Of a stretch of 64,000 nucleotides of DNA, positions 37,327 through 61,059 are shown piece after piece. Under the pieces are notes generated by a model, which saw only the letters and a list, made by a program, of their open reading frames with translations, searched no databases and was not told the origin of the DNA. Each line of letters starts with the position of its first letter. The first letter of the stretch is position 1. The DNA lies in assembly GCA_963693365.1 (NCBI GenBank), contig CAVNZM010000003.1:1922001-1986000 (forward strand), written 5' to 3'. The translations under genes were made by a program, and so were the position numbers. Source of the stretch: Amoebidium appalachense (taxonomy: Eukaryota > Ichthyosporea).

Positions 37327-39885
37327 CTATTTCTTCATTCCGCCCTTCTTTTTCGCCTGCGCCTCCAACTCCATCGCCCTCGTTATATGCGCAATCATTC
37401 TCCTTCTCGCCCCCGCCATCACAACCTTCGTCGTTCCGGGGGGAAAATTCACAATAATCCGTGGAACCCCCGAAGGATCGATATCGAGTAAACTCAACGC
37501 TAACAAATTAATTACTTCTTCGTCCGGTATCGTGTGAGTACCCTTTTTCTTTTTCTGTACCTCTGTCGCATGCACAGGTACAGGCACAGGCGCAGACGCA
37601 TGCGCATGCGCAGGCGTCCCCTCCCCCTCTTCCTCCCCTCCACTCTCCTCATCCTCCCCTCCTTCCCCCCCGTCTCCTCCCATTTCCCCCTCCAATCCAC
37701 CCTCAAACATCCCATCCCCCTCACCCCCATCCTCCCCATCCCCCTCCCTATCCGACCCGTCCGACCCCACATTCGCCGCATTTCCACCCACCTTGCCCCC
37801 CATGACCCCTGTCTCCCTCTCGAAACTTCTCGTTATTACCTTCTCTTCCGCCGTTTTTTCTCTCCCCTCTGCGTTCGTTTTCGCTCCTCCCTCCGCCATT
37901 CCGTCCAGTTCCATCAAAGCCATTGCCGCCCTTCTCGCGTCTTCGCTCAACCCTGCACTCTCCGTCCTGTCCCCTCCTTGGACCCCCCCTTGACCCCTCC
38001 CAACCCCCGCCACTACCCCCACACGTGTATCCACCCATCCCCTCGGTCTCACGATCGTTTTCGGTGCCGTGTTCGTGCTTTTTGCCGTTCCAAACACAAC
38101 CTTAATCCCCGAACGTGTTTTAGGTTCCGCCGTCGCCGTCGCCGTCGCCGCGGCCGCCGCCGCCGACGTAAAACCTGCTGTTGTCGTGCGTGTTGGTGGT
38201 TGGGCTAGTGCATTTCCTGTTCCCGTGGATGTGGTCGTGGTGGTTTTCGTTTTCGCCGTTGAAGAAGAAACATTGTTGTTGGTTGTGAGGGGCGGCAAAG
38301 GTCCCAACTCCGCGCTCGTGCCTCGGGCGGCCGCGGGTCGGGTCGCGTTCACAGGCCGGGCAGCATCCGACGTCACTCCTTCCGAGTCGCTCCGGAGCCT
38401 GGACCCTCTCTTCGTCGTCGGGTCATCGGCGTCGCTCGCCGTCGATTTTCGTTTCGCCCTGCTCCTCTTCTCGGGAAGCCCGTTGGGGTGGCATTCCTTG
38501 CACGTGTTTTTCGCACGTAAATGTTGACAATACATGCTCCCCCCGCAGGGCCGACACGTCGCGCGCTGCCTCCCATGCACGCAAAACACGCTCCCACCGC
38601 ACTCGCGACAGAGATGCTTCTGACGGAGATGCACGCAGAAATGCTGAGGGGAACATGTGGGACACTTTCCCCGTAACTTGTCATGTTCGCAAATCTTGGA
38701 CCCCCCACACGGTACGCAACTCGCCCTAAACCGATTATGCTCGCACCATCTCTCTGGGGAACATGTCCGGCACGATTTCTTCTTTATCCCATGCTCGCAC
38801 ATGCCCTTTGTAGCTGCGCATTCTGCACAAGCCTTCTTTCGATTTCCATGCGCACACTTCCTCACCCCGGGTCGGCAAATTTCGCACCCACGTATCGCCT
38901 TGCCATGTTCGCAGAAAAATTTCGGTTGGCACTCTCGGCACAACGTGTCGAGATTATTGTGGGGGCACACGTGGGGGGAGTGACACTTGGATCTATACAC
39001 GCCATGTTCGCACATTCTCCGTTTTCGTCTCGGCATAATCACTGCTTCCTTGCCATCTTCGTTATCCGTACTCACGTCTTCCACCCCGGCCCCTCTGTCC
39101 CCCTCCCGGCCCTGTTCCCCCGTGGGGTGGTCCCTCTTCCTACTCTCTCCCAACCCGAATCTTAGCACGTCCGCAGCTTCGTTTTCGTTGGCGCTCGGGT
39201 TCTGTCTCGGTTTGGATGCATTTGCGACGGGCGGCATGTTAGTGGGCGGGTTGGGTGGTTTCTTTAACACGCCCGCACTGTGTGCCTCTCCCTCCAATAA
39301 CCCCTTTGGCCCCACATACGTTGGAACGAACAACATCTCTTTCCCTCCCTCCTTGTTCGTTTTCGCCTGCGGTTTCTTCCCCGGCCGCTTGACGATTGCC
39401 GCCAGGTGAGTTTTCTGTTCCTCCTCCTCCGCCACTTTTTTCGCTTCCAGGCGCTGACCTACAAAATTACGCAAAATGCTCAAAGATGGTGTGGGGGGCT
39501 GTGACGTCGAACCATCGATGCCTGCAGGTGTGGTTGCTTCGGGTGGAGGAGGGTCTGTTCGAAGGGCGGGTCCAGAGATTTTCGGACGAAGGTTTGACGT
39601 AGGAGGAGGAGGAGGAGGAGGAGGAGCAGGAAATATGTATGGGAAGGGAGGATAGAACGTAGGCGGGAGCGGGAACGTGGTTAGGGGAGGTCCGTCGTGA
39701 GGGAGAGCGTCGTAAACGGGTTGTTGGTTGGTTTCAGGCTGATGTTGTTGTTGTGGCGTCTTTAAACTTGGTGGTTTGGGAGGGTGGGGGAGGAGACTAA
39801 ACGTCTTGAAAACGTAGGGGTTTCTGGGCCGTCTACCGCCCGTGCCGCCCGATTTCTCCCGTGTCTTTTTACTGACCCCTGCCAT
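37327..39885 (-). CDS. intronless protein with ten C-x-H-x6-C-x2-C repeats
   Basis: An 852-codon frame. Residues 292 to about 466 hold ten tandem repeats of roughly 18 residues with the pattern C-x-H-x6-C-x2-C, for example CEHGKAIRGCEIC, CEHGIKKKSCRTC and CVHGRQRATCRPCGG, probably zinc-binding. The N-terminus (about 1-130) is basic, then proline-rich (PLPPTFYPPFPYIFP). A Gly/Glu/Asp-rich acidic tract lies before the C-terminus. The last ~70 residues (IPDEEVINLLALSLLDID, then ARRRMIAHITRAMELEAQ) look folded and helical. Repeats of the CEHGRQRxxCxxCGG type are, to my knowledge, common in haptophyte, stramenopile and some giant-virus genomes. Nucleic-acid or protein binding is likely but not shown. 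Lack of introns in an intron-dense locus suggests transfer or retroposition. Confidence 0.85.
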   Translation of the reverse strand: MAGVSKKTREKSGGTGGRRPRNPYVFKTFSLLPHPPKPPSLKTPQQQHQPETNQQPVYDALPHDGPPLTTFPLPPTFYPPFPYIFPAPPPPPPPPTSNLRPKISGPALRTDPPPPEATTPAGIDGSTSQPPTPSLSILRNFVGQRLEAKKVAEEEEQKTHLAAIVKRPGKKPQAKTNKEGGKEMLFVPTYVGPKGLLEGEAHSAGVLKKPPNPPTNMPPVANASKPRQNPSANENEAADVLRFGLGESRKRDHPTGEQGREGDRGAGVEDVSTDNEDGKEAVIMPRRKRRMCEHGVYRSKCHSPHVCPHNNLDTLCRECQPKFFCEHGKAIRGCEICRPGVRKCAHGNRKKACAECAATKGMCEHGIKKKSCRTCSPERWCEHNRFRASCVPCGGSKICEHDKLRGKCPTCSPQHFCVHLRQKHLCRECGGSVFCVHGRQRATCRPCGGSMYCQHLRAKNTCKECHPNGLPEKRSRAKRKSTASDADDPTTKRGSRLRSDSEGVTSDAARPVNATRPAAARGTSAELGPLPPLTTNNNVSSSTAKTKTTTTTSTGTGNALAQPPTRTTTAGFTSAAAAAATATATAEPKTRSGIKVVFGTAKSTNTAPKTIVRPRGWVDTRVGVVAGVGRGQGGVQGGDRTESAGLSEDARRAAMALMELDGMAEGGAKTNAEGREKTAEEKVITRSFERETGVMGGKVGGNAANVGSDGSDREGDGEDGGEGDGMFEGGLEGEMGGDGGEGGEDEESGGEEEGEGTPAHAHASAPVPVPVHATEVQKKKKGTHTIPDEEVINLLALSLLDIDPSGVPRIIVNFPPGTTKVVMAGARRRMIAHITRAMELEAQAKKKGGMKK

Positions 39886-40592
39886 TTCTGTGCTGTTTCC
39901 TTCCCCCGTTTCATTCTCATGCCCCTGTGTGTGTGTAGCCCCCTCACCTTCCCCCCCCTTGCTCGTTTCCTATGCTAGTGTGTGCATCTGATCTAGTGCG
40001 TGTGTCGCTTCCGCTTGTTGCGGTTGTTGTGTGTTCTTCCCCTTCAGCCATATTGAGGTATTACTCAAGCTGCCATACAAACGTGTTGCTTTATCTACCG
40101 TTGCATCTACCAATTTTAACAAGACTTAACTAAGCAAAAGGGCTATAGGTTGGTTAATTGTTTGAACCAGCTCGTTTTCGTTCCTGATGAACTTGGCTGG
40201 TTGACCGTTGGCGCGAAACAAGTTAAAGGAATCAGGTCAGATTGAAAAATCCGAATTGACCCGACTCGAAACTACTACTGCCTTTAACCGGCGGACTGGA
40301 AACGTTGGGAGAGAAATTTTGCAGAGGGACGGAAAAAAAGTAAAAAGAAAAAAAAACCGGATGAAAAGAAAAAACACGAAAACTAGAGGTTCGACTTGGC
40401 ACCGAACAAAAGTCGCTGTGCCACTATGCATCGTGCATAGGAAGCACATTGCCATGGGCATGGGGCATTGGTGGTGGTCACGCGTAGATTGACAATTGCA
40501 CCATACCGTGACATGGTCGATTTCTCCCATGTGCCAATGTTTCAGTGTACCATGTGTGTATGTGTATATGGTGTGTGTGTGTGTGCGTTTGG

Positions 40593-40627
<35 letters not shown>

Positions 40628-41439
40628 AGGATTATGTGTGAGTGTGTAAACTTATGTGTGACACTATGGTGGGCACGTGTGAGTGTTGATCTCGTGTGTG
40701 TGTGTGTGTGCGTGTGTGCGTGTGTGTACGTGTATGTGTGTGCGTGTGCATATGTGCGTGTGTGCCTGTGTGTGTGTGTGCGTGTGCGCGCGCGCATCGC
40801 GGTTGCGTTTGTGCGTGTTGTGTGTGCAAGAGCAAACAAATTCAAACCAGCCACCGTAAAAACAGCACGCTCTAATTATGCACCTGAAGTACATGTACAA
40901 GGAATTTTTTCCATCCAACCCCCAACTACTTCCACAAAAAGGAAACAAAGTAAGGCTTCTTATTAGATTCGTGATCCCATATTATTTTGTCTGCGAATCT
41001 TAATGCTACAATTCACTTCTTTAATTTCCACATGCTGTATGCACACATATGGCCGGCCCATTCTCTGACCAGTGTCTACGTACGTGGTGTCATGCAGTGC
41101 ACCGTAGCCCGTGCACATACATTCATCCCCCCCCGCCCGCCCCCCTCCCCCCCCCCCCCCCGCTTCCCCTTCCCTCCCTCTCGCCCTCCTCCCCTCCCCT
41201 CCCCCCCCCCCCCCCTCCCCCCACCCCCTCCCCCCCCTCGTCGGGGGGGCCTAGTTCCGGGGGGGGGGGGGGGGGGGTGTTCTGGGGTGGGTTGTGAGGT
41301 GCGTGTGCATGGTTGGGGTGAGTAGGAAGAAGGGGGGCAGGTCAGTGGGAAGGGGAGGGGGGAGGGGGAGGGGGGAGGGGGGAGGGGGAGAAGGGGAGGG
41401 GGGAGTGTATGGAGGGGGGAGGGAAGGGGGCGGGGAGCG

Positions 41440-41481
<42 letters not shown>

Positions 41482-43297
41482 GGTCTATGCATGCGTGGCG
41501 ATGTGTGTGTGATGGCTTGTCTTTGTGTGTCCGTTTGTGTGTGTGTGTGCGTCGGGGGAGGGGGAGGGGGGGGAGGGGGGAGGGGGGGGGGAGAGGAAGA
41601 GAGAGAGTGAGAGAGAGAGAGAGAGAGCCTCGTAAGTGAGTGGTAGAGAGAGAGAGAATGAGAGAGAGAGAGAGACTCTGACGAGAGGGAGAGAGAGAGG
41701 GAGAGAGAGAGAGAGAGAGAGATTCTATCTTTATTTTATTTTTATATTTATTTTTATTTTTTAGTATTTTTATTTTTTATTTTTTATTTTTGGGGGGGGG
41801 GGAGGGATAGTAAGTAAGATTATGACGGCCGAGCAAATTGGATATTGAAATACAAGAAAGCCCCTACCCCCGGACCGCCTGTAATCTAAACAGTGAATGA
41901 ATGGCCCCCGTACACTTGTTTGCTGGTGCTTGACCACACATCATTGCGCATGAAAGCACCCTCTTTTTGTGAGGAAAAAGGGAAGCTTTATGGATGGCTA
42001 AAGGCATGCTAACTGGGTTGGGCGGGGGTGGCGGCCGCGGGGGGGAAGGGGGGAGGGGGGGGGGAGGGGAGGGGGGGGAATAAATTCTTGCGCGCACTGA
42101 TAGGGCATTCAATTCGCGAATGAAAAGGCGGTAGTCATACTCATTCTGAACTAGGGAGTAAAAGAGGAAACGGGTTCCTAGGGGAGGTGTTATTCTTTGA
42201 TAGCTACACTTGGCATCAATCGGGAATCTACAGAAAGAAAGCCAACAACAGCATGCCATTAATTAAGATTAATTAAGATTAATTAGTTGGTCAATTAAAG
42301 TATTGGGTGCTGGATGAAAGCGAGCTGCCGTAGCTATGGGGAAAAGAGAGAGGGACGGAGGAAGGGGGGGTGGATGGGGGAGCATCGTGGAGGGAGGGGA
42401 GGGGGGAGGGGGGGCCGGAGGGGGGGGGGGGGGTCTATCAAAAAATGATGGTGAAACTCTAAAGGTCAGTAAAAGGCCAGGCCTCGGCCGTGTAAATCTG
42501 TTACTAGCTAAGTCAGTAGAATAACTTGGGCTAAGTGTGTGCAAATAGTTAGGATTGTTTGAAGGTGTGTTAGCTTAGCTAATAATACCGTATTAGCTAA
42601 GCTAACACACCTTTAAACAATCCTAACTATTTGCACACACTTAGCCCAGGGTATTCTACTGACTTGTTAGCTAGTAACAGATAGTGTCAGGTGGAAGACG
42701 GTAGTTCTCCCTGGGTCCCTAGGGAACAAAACGGGATAAAATAAAAAAAATAAAAACTTTGAAAGCATGACGAGTCAGATGCATATGCTGCCGTGGTTGG
42801 CACGGCAGTGTCAGGAGTTAGCCGTTGAAAGCTTATATTTTTTGTTCGTCAAATTTCAGATGGAAGGTGCGGGTGCGCAATATGTGCTTTTTCTTTATTT
42901 GTAAGAACACGTGCTATTTCAACACACATCATTATGTGACGTCATTAAAATGAGCTGAGGGACACAATAACGCGGGAATCTTAATTAGGTATACTATTGT
43001 ACTAATTCTATATTAACACGGCATAAACATGTGGCGGACTAAATTTGGCACTATAGGTGTGCACGTGTATATTACATGCTGAAATACAAGGGAACCGAAT
43101 AACGCTAACTTTAAAGATTTAGATTTACTACATAGCTAGGCTCTGAGTCAGGCTTTCATCGTCGTTGTCTAAATGATAGTCGCCTAGCATCATGGCACCG
43201 TTATACATGTATGAGAACTTAAAAACATTATACATCATAAAAACAAAGTTTGAACTAATATGTCTACAATATTTGCCGGGGCCCCTTGTGCCATGAG
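39886..43297. other. intergenic between repeat protein and protease
   Basis: Includes the probable promoter of the repeat protein (39.9-40.5 kb), a G run (40597-40626), GT/CG-alternating DNA (40690-40800), C-rich then G-rich blocks (41125-41480), (GA)n (41600-41720), an AT-rich TTTTATTTT array (41725-41790), the foldback element at 42496-42682 and AT-rich unique sequence to 43297. No gene supported. Confidence 0.55.
42496..42682. mobile_element. MITE-like foldback element
   Basis: Two nearly identical inverted arms of about 88-91 bases, with a 3-base gap and about three mismatches, meet at a 6-base centre (ATACCG) near 42587. The outer ends read TCTGTTACTAGCTAA and its complement. No coding capacity. 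Flanking target-site duplication is not obvious. Confidence 0.75.
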
Positions 43298-45089
43298 TCA
43301 AGATATCCATTGGTTCCTGCAATGACCAATACCTGTCCCGCAATATCCAGTCGCTGAGCAACACTCACCAGTCGCACAAGTCGCCGGCGTGATCCGATCA
43401 GCCAATCGCGCGAAGCCGCACCGTTTGTCGCTTCGGGACTTGCTGCTGGTTGCTATGGACGCCGCTGGTCCTACCGTGATTTTTATCCAATCAATGAAGG
43501 CGGTTATGTGTGTATACACACCGTAATTCAGCGGCTGCCCGCATCCTTCGCCCGCGCTGATGACACCGATCTGCACGGCTTGCTGCCCGTCTGGGTTTAT
43601 AAAAAATAACGGGCCCCTGCGATTGGTGGAGATTGCTTGTAAGTTTTTGCTAGTATTTGACCAGGCTTCCCACTGAGATGAGTCACCTTGTATAGCATTA
43701 GGTTTCATGAACGCGGAGTTTTCTAGAAAGGCACTATATAATAAGGGGGTATATGGGGACAGGCAAAAGGTGGGTGGTGCAAACCGCCGGGGGGGGGGGA
43801 GGGGGGGATAGCGGGGGGGGGGGGGGGGGGGGGGGGGGGAGGGGGGCTGTGGGGGGAAGGGGATAAAGAAGAAAGAAGGCCCTAAAGAAAGAGTATAGAG
43901 GGTGGGGAAAACATGGGAGACTAGGGGGGAGGGGGGCGAAGTCTGGGGAGAGGGGGGAAGGACGCATGGGGGGGGGGGGGGGGGGGGGGGGGGGGTGTAC
44001 AGGGGGAAGGGAGGGATGGGATGGGTACTACACGTTCGAGTGGGCGTGGGTGTGATATATGTGAACGGGGGAAAGTGGGGGAATGAGGGGGGCGCACGTC
44101 ATGCATGTGGGATGTCGAGGGGGGTAGGGGTTGGGGTGGGTGGGGAGAGGGGGGGGGGGGAAAGGGGGGCCGGGGACGAAGGGGGCAGTGGAACAAGAAG
44201 TAGGAAGCAAGAGAGTCTGTACCTGCATGTATTTCTTTCATTTTTTGTTTATTCCTTCTTCCCCTGGTTTTCGCCCCCAGGGGGGAGGAGGAGGAGGGGG
44301 GGAGAGGGGGGGGGGGGGGGGGGGGGGGGGGTAAACAGTTGGACTAGTTAGGATAAGGCAGAGTACAACTGAATCAAAATAAAGACAGAGAACGGGTAGA
44401 AAGGCACACGCGACCAGGTTGCTTTTACTATGGGCCGACTCAGTCTGTCTCAGACTGAAGTGATCCCCCGTACTGGGACGGCTTTCTTATATAGCCCCCA
44501 GGTTTCGGATCAAGGCCCAGGATTGGTTCATCCGCGGCCAGCGCGGGTGGCAACATGCCATTCGTGATTATGGTGCGATCCGAGCCAGTCAGACCTTTGT
44601 CCTATTTATGCAAACCTCTTATTGGCTCACGTCGTTTATGTGGTATGCAGCGGAAGAACCATATATGGTTCACTTTTTGAGTCAGAGTAATTCCTATTGG
44701 TGCGGACATAATGTTTATGTGATATTCGTGACAAAGCACGAATCGTGTGCTAGTACATCACATTCTTTAGTAAACATGTACAGTTCATGTGTACAGTTGT
44801 TTACAGGGGGGAGGGGGGAGTGGGGGGAGGTCAGATAATTGAACTGAAACTGAACAAGGGAAAAAGGAAGAGGCCGGGAACTTATGAAAGTTTAAATCAA
44901 CCAACACCGTCAACAGTAGTGGCCCGTGCTAAGTTGTTAGTTGTGCATGACGTGTCTGTGAGCATTTGTGCGTATGCGCTCGGGTATGTGTTTGTGCATG
45001 TGTGTCTGTTTGTGTGGGTGTGATTGGGTGGGTGGGAGGGGGGGATGGGGTGGGGGAGGGGGGACGGGGCTTGGGGTGGGGGGCAGGGG

Positions 45090-45145
<56 letters not shown>

Positions 45146-45928
45146 GGAGGAGGAGACGGGGATTTCTCACCCGCTCTCACCTTGGCATGCATCCTTTCCG
45201 CCATTTGTATACCCCGCACAGATGTGATTCGAGCCAATCACATCGCCATACGTCCTGACACAGGATTCGGTGACTGTAGGCACTGGTACCTGACGCAAAA
45301 CGGTGCTCGCTTTTGTTATCATAGCAGAAAAATAACCCCACCCAGCTACAAACGGCATATTCCCGGGTGATTTAAACATGCTTGTCTCCGGTGTGTTCAC
45401 TTTAATGTAAGGACCAGGGTGATCGTGGTTGACTTTAAGAAGAGCAATGTCGTTCGAGAACATGCCAGCTCCGACATAATCCGGGTGGATCACATAGCTT
45501 GTGATACCACACGAGAGAAACGTGGTGAGTTTCGTCATGTCTATACCCCCCGCCAGTATCGTGTCCCCCAGAATGTATTTTTCGTTTGCTTTGACGCAGT
45601 GTGCGGCGGTGATGGCCCAATTCTTCGTAATGAAGGTAACACCGCAATACTGTCTGTATTCCCCCGTTTGTTTTTGGTTGTAACCAACCGCACCCATCCA
45701 TTTCATCCCGCTTCCAGCGATTCCCGAAACGGGAAGTCCACCCACCACTCGCGCGTTCGGTTGTGGGGTTTTTACAGCAGCTGCTTGCTTTAATGAATCT
45801 TCGGTCGTGGGTGGTAGTTGTTGATCAGTGAATGGTGTAGATGGAAGGGATGATGGGAGAGCACTACCCCATGTCAAGGTCGCAAGGAGGTTGAACAGGA
45901 AGCAAAGAGGTAAAAGGTTGACGTTCAT
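43298..45928 (-). CDS. secreted trypsin-like serine protease with C-terminal hevein-like chitin-binding motif
   Basis: Two exons, 45928-45171 and 43616-43298, with donor gtgagaaat and acceptor ccaatcgcag, joined in phase 2; 358 aa. Residues 1 to about 23 are a signal peptide (NLLPLCFLFNLLATLTW), followed by a ~37-residue propeptide and cleavage site R60 before VVGG. The catalytic triad is His110 (TAAHC), Asp160 (NDIALL) and Ser252. Asp246, six before Ser, corresponds to chymotrypsin Asp189 and predicts cleavage after Lys or Arg. The serine motif reads GESGGP, Glu replacing the normally invariant Asp194. The S1 family end is VISAGEGCG, GVYTHITAFIDWI. Residues 319-352 have six cysteines in a hevein-like order (CATGECCSATGYCGTG), lacking the usual last pair. 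The protein may act at a chitinous wall or on chitin-associated substrates. An alternative splice is discussed in the findings. Confidence 0.85.
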
Positions 45929-48438
45929 TTTCGGACAATCAGGCTCCGCACATGTGCAGGGTGGTCGAGGTACTCTTCAACCAAGTGTTAGAATCAGTGG
46001 TAGTGTTTCGGTCGAGAACCTTACAGGATAGTTGTGGGGCCTAACTTAGAACAAGTTGTCCGTAGGACGATAATAGTAGTACAATCGATTGCTGTATTTG
46101 AAGGGCTCGGCGACTAGGTACCGGTAAACACCGTAGTTTGTAGTTGTTTGTCATAAAACGTCTGCTGTGTAGCTGCGGCACCGGCCTCATGTGATCACTC
46201 GCAGTCCTTTGAACACAGTGTATTCACGTGTTGTAGCAATTGAGGGGAGTGTTGATCCAGAGATGAAATGGAAGCCTCTGTCTTGATCATGATGGCTCGC
46301 ATTATCGTGACTCGGCTGCTGCTCGGCGCTGCCAAGCACACTTGTGCGCATCAGTGACGGTGGGCAGACTGAGTAATCAGGGACTTTATCCTTGCACATA
46401 AAACATCTGGAGGACGTGGAAAACTGCCGTTTTTTCATATTCATGGTGTCGGTATATATAGCTGTCTGGTCGCGGGTCTGAAATAGCGCCAGGCAACCGA
46501 TCGGTCACGTCACGGCCCTCTGAGGGCCGTGGTCACTGGCGTCACACTGGGTCACCATGTTCCACTGTCACTGACCAGTCAGAGTGACTCAAGTCGTCGT
46601 CACTTTGTTCTTTGGAATTCGGAGTGTTTGTCTGTAGGTGGTTGCTGTACGCAGCACAAAATAAATGAATGTATACAGCACGTGCAGAAATACAGTGATA
46701 ATATTGCAGGCGAATAATAAATAACCTCAACTACTTACCCATTATTTTAGCCACCGGAGCAGGCTCATACAACTAGTGGGAGCTCCCACGGCCCTCTGAA
46801 AAAAAGAGAGCTACTGTCTACAAAACATGGAACATGCGCTCGACATTCCAAAATCTAGGAGGCTAAATTCTTTAAAAAAGTGCAGGGTTGGTACATAAAC
46901 TGTTTACGACGCATTTCATTTTGTAACAGATATTCATTCAAATGGCTTGTTCGCTTCATGGATGACGATGGATGGCGAGTAACACAGAAAACATGTTTTG
47001 TCCGAGGGAACCACTCAGCATTCGCTTTCTCCCAGCACGAATTTCGAAGCCTGGAAGTCCCTTCGGGGTTTGCAATTGTGACTCAACAGGGTACGACTAT
47101 GCAAGTTTCCAAGAAATCTTTCAGCAAAAAAAAAAAAAAGAACTAAGCGGATCAATACGTCCAGAGTCGAAAAAAAATATAGAATTTGTTCGATCTATAT
47201 AGAACAATCAAAAATATGGTGCTATGATAAGTCCACCCCTTAAAGGTACGTTGGCATTTCGCCGCTAACGCCCCTGCACGATTGAGCGTGCTCGCGTTCA
47301 AAAGAATTCACACGAGTGGTGAAATTTTGAATTAAGATTGGTTGAAATTGCACCAAAAATGTACACCAAGTGAGTTTATCAGCTGCGATTGGTTTACCTA
47401 AACTGCACCAGGCTGCACCAGGCAGGTAGTAGCCTACGAGAACCGGGTACACTGGCATAGTAAACTGTTGTTTACCGAATACGGTAGTTGACATGTTCAT
47501 GTACATACATACATATATATGTATGCATCTTTATAAGCAATAAGAGTTTGTGAATCACATTGGGCCTCTTTTCACGTATATCTAGTATTTTGTGTTGTCC
47601 AGCGTTTGGTATTTCTGGGGGTTTACGCTGTTTACTCGAGGCAAAGAGAACCAGTCTCAGGTATGGGGGGGGGTTTTGCTCGGAATATCCCCTCAGCGGT
47701 ATATCATGATCACGTACATAGATGTCGGGTATCTCTTGTATGCTTTCTTCTAATTTAGATCTGATCCTCACGTGCTGACATGAATTGTTTTGTGTTTTCC
47801 AAGGAATCAAGGATGCCTATATATGAGACGCGTGCTCGGGTGTACACGTTCATATTTTGGCCCAAGCAAACAAAGGGTGACCAGTTGATTTGTGGTCTGT
47901 AGCCTAAGGGCGCAATCCCATTTGCAGGTCGCTCAGTGTAGCGTGCATATCAGTTCGCTCAGTGTAGCGTACATATCGTCTAGATCGAGCAACCAGCCAG
48001 AACCGTCTCATGTGTACTCCGGCAGTGCCTTTGCTACTGTATACGTACATAGTAGCTGCTAACATGTCTTAGCAAAGGCGGATGATCGAAACGGTGACCA
48101 ACCTGCGGTGTGCGCATAACAGGTGCACACACAGTACAGTTGATCATAGATAGGTTGTGCCCTCACACATGCACCGTAATTATAACTTCACTAAAAAGAA
48201 CACCTTTGAAATCATGAACACGATCGGAGTACAAAATTAAGAGCTTCAAATATTTGTGCGAAACGAGGATTTGACCGTAGAAGGGATATATCCCGCTGCA
48301 TGCACAGCCCAAAATGTCTAGATCTACCCGTCATGCTCACGGCAGCTGTTACGGATAGGGAGCCCCTACGTCTTCAAGCCGTTGATGGACATTGTGTCAC
48401 ATAAATTTTGCACGATATCATTTGAATAATTTATTGAA

Positions 48439-48481
<43 letters not shown>

Positions 48482-48532
48482 CCCGTCGTAGTTCTGTTGA
48501 CGTTATGTCTATGACGTATGTACACAGAAACC

Positions 48533-48571
<39 letters not shown>

Positions 48572-49227
48572 ACCCACCCACCCCACCCCTTCCCCCCAAT
48601 ATATTATTCAAATGATATCGTGCAAAATTTATGTGCCACAAGTGCAACAAGTTATGAAACTGTAACTGTTACATCAACGTAACGTGTACACGATAGTGTC
48701 ATCTGCGCATGCATACAGTTGCTGTCAAAAATGACGCACCGGCCCGGGCCAAGTGGTCAGGCTTGCCAAGGCTTCCGGTCATAATCAGAAATGCTTCTTT
48801 TGATTCTCTTGAAGTTTTGGTTACATATCGTTCTTTTTTTTTTTTTGCCTTTTTCCCTGTCGCCTCCTCTGAACATGTTAAAAAAAAGCCTTTTCTGTTA
48901 AGGCTTGTGAGCTATAGGTTATTCTATTTCTGGTGTTGATTAAATCCGTTTTGCGTTTTGTTGAATGAATGTATTTTTGAGCTCTTCTTTCTGAAACATT
49001 AGAACACCTCCCGCAAGGCTCCGGGACATTGTCTGTTGCTTCATACAAACTTAGAATATTTTTTATTTTTTATTTTTTATTTATTTTTATTTATTTCATA
49101 TTATTATTATTATTTTCTATTCCATTCCCCAACCCCCCCCCCCCCCCCCCTCCTCCTCCCCCTCCCCTTCCCCCCTCCCCCTCCCCGCCTTTTCCCTCCT
49201 CCCCGCTTCCTTTCCCATCCCCCTTCC

Positions 49228-49258
<31 letters not shown>

Positions 49259-49271
49259 AAAGAGTGCCAAG
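45929..49271. other. divergent intergenic region between protease and FEN1
   Basis: The lowest simple-repeat content in the window. It should hold promoters of both divergent genes. Visible features: a short palindrome CACGGCCCTC/TGAGGGCCGTG near 46511-46531, a 25-bp direct duplication with CGCTCAGTGTAGCGT (about 47930-47970), the terminal-inverted-repeat element at 48392-48641, and C-rich tract plus A run just before the FEN1 ATG. An open frame at 46444-46187 (minus) has no recognisable domain. No gene supported. Confidence 0.6.
48392..48641. mobile_element. short element with 39-bp terminal inverted repeats
   Basis: Arms at 48392-48430 and 48603-48641 are reverse complements with one mismatch. 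They start TTGTGTCACATAAATTTTG on the left and end CAAAATTTATGTGCCACAA on the right. The interior is poly-T, a short unique piece with GACGTTATGTC, then poly-C. Non-coding; MITE-like. Confidence 0.75.

Positions 49272-61059
<11,788 letters not shown>

Noticed and set aside
37534-39409. Several plus-strand open frames of 60-224 codons
   Set aside because: Antisense shadows of the 852-aa Cys/His repeat gene, whose regular Cys/His spacing fixes the strand.
46187-46444. 85-codon minus frame upstream of the protease
   Set aside because: No recognisable domain, splice context or conservation clue; lies in the divergent promoter interval.
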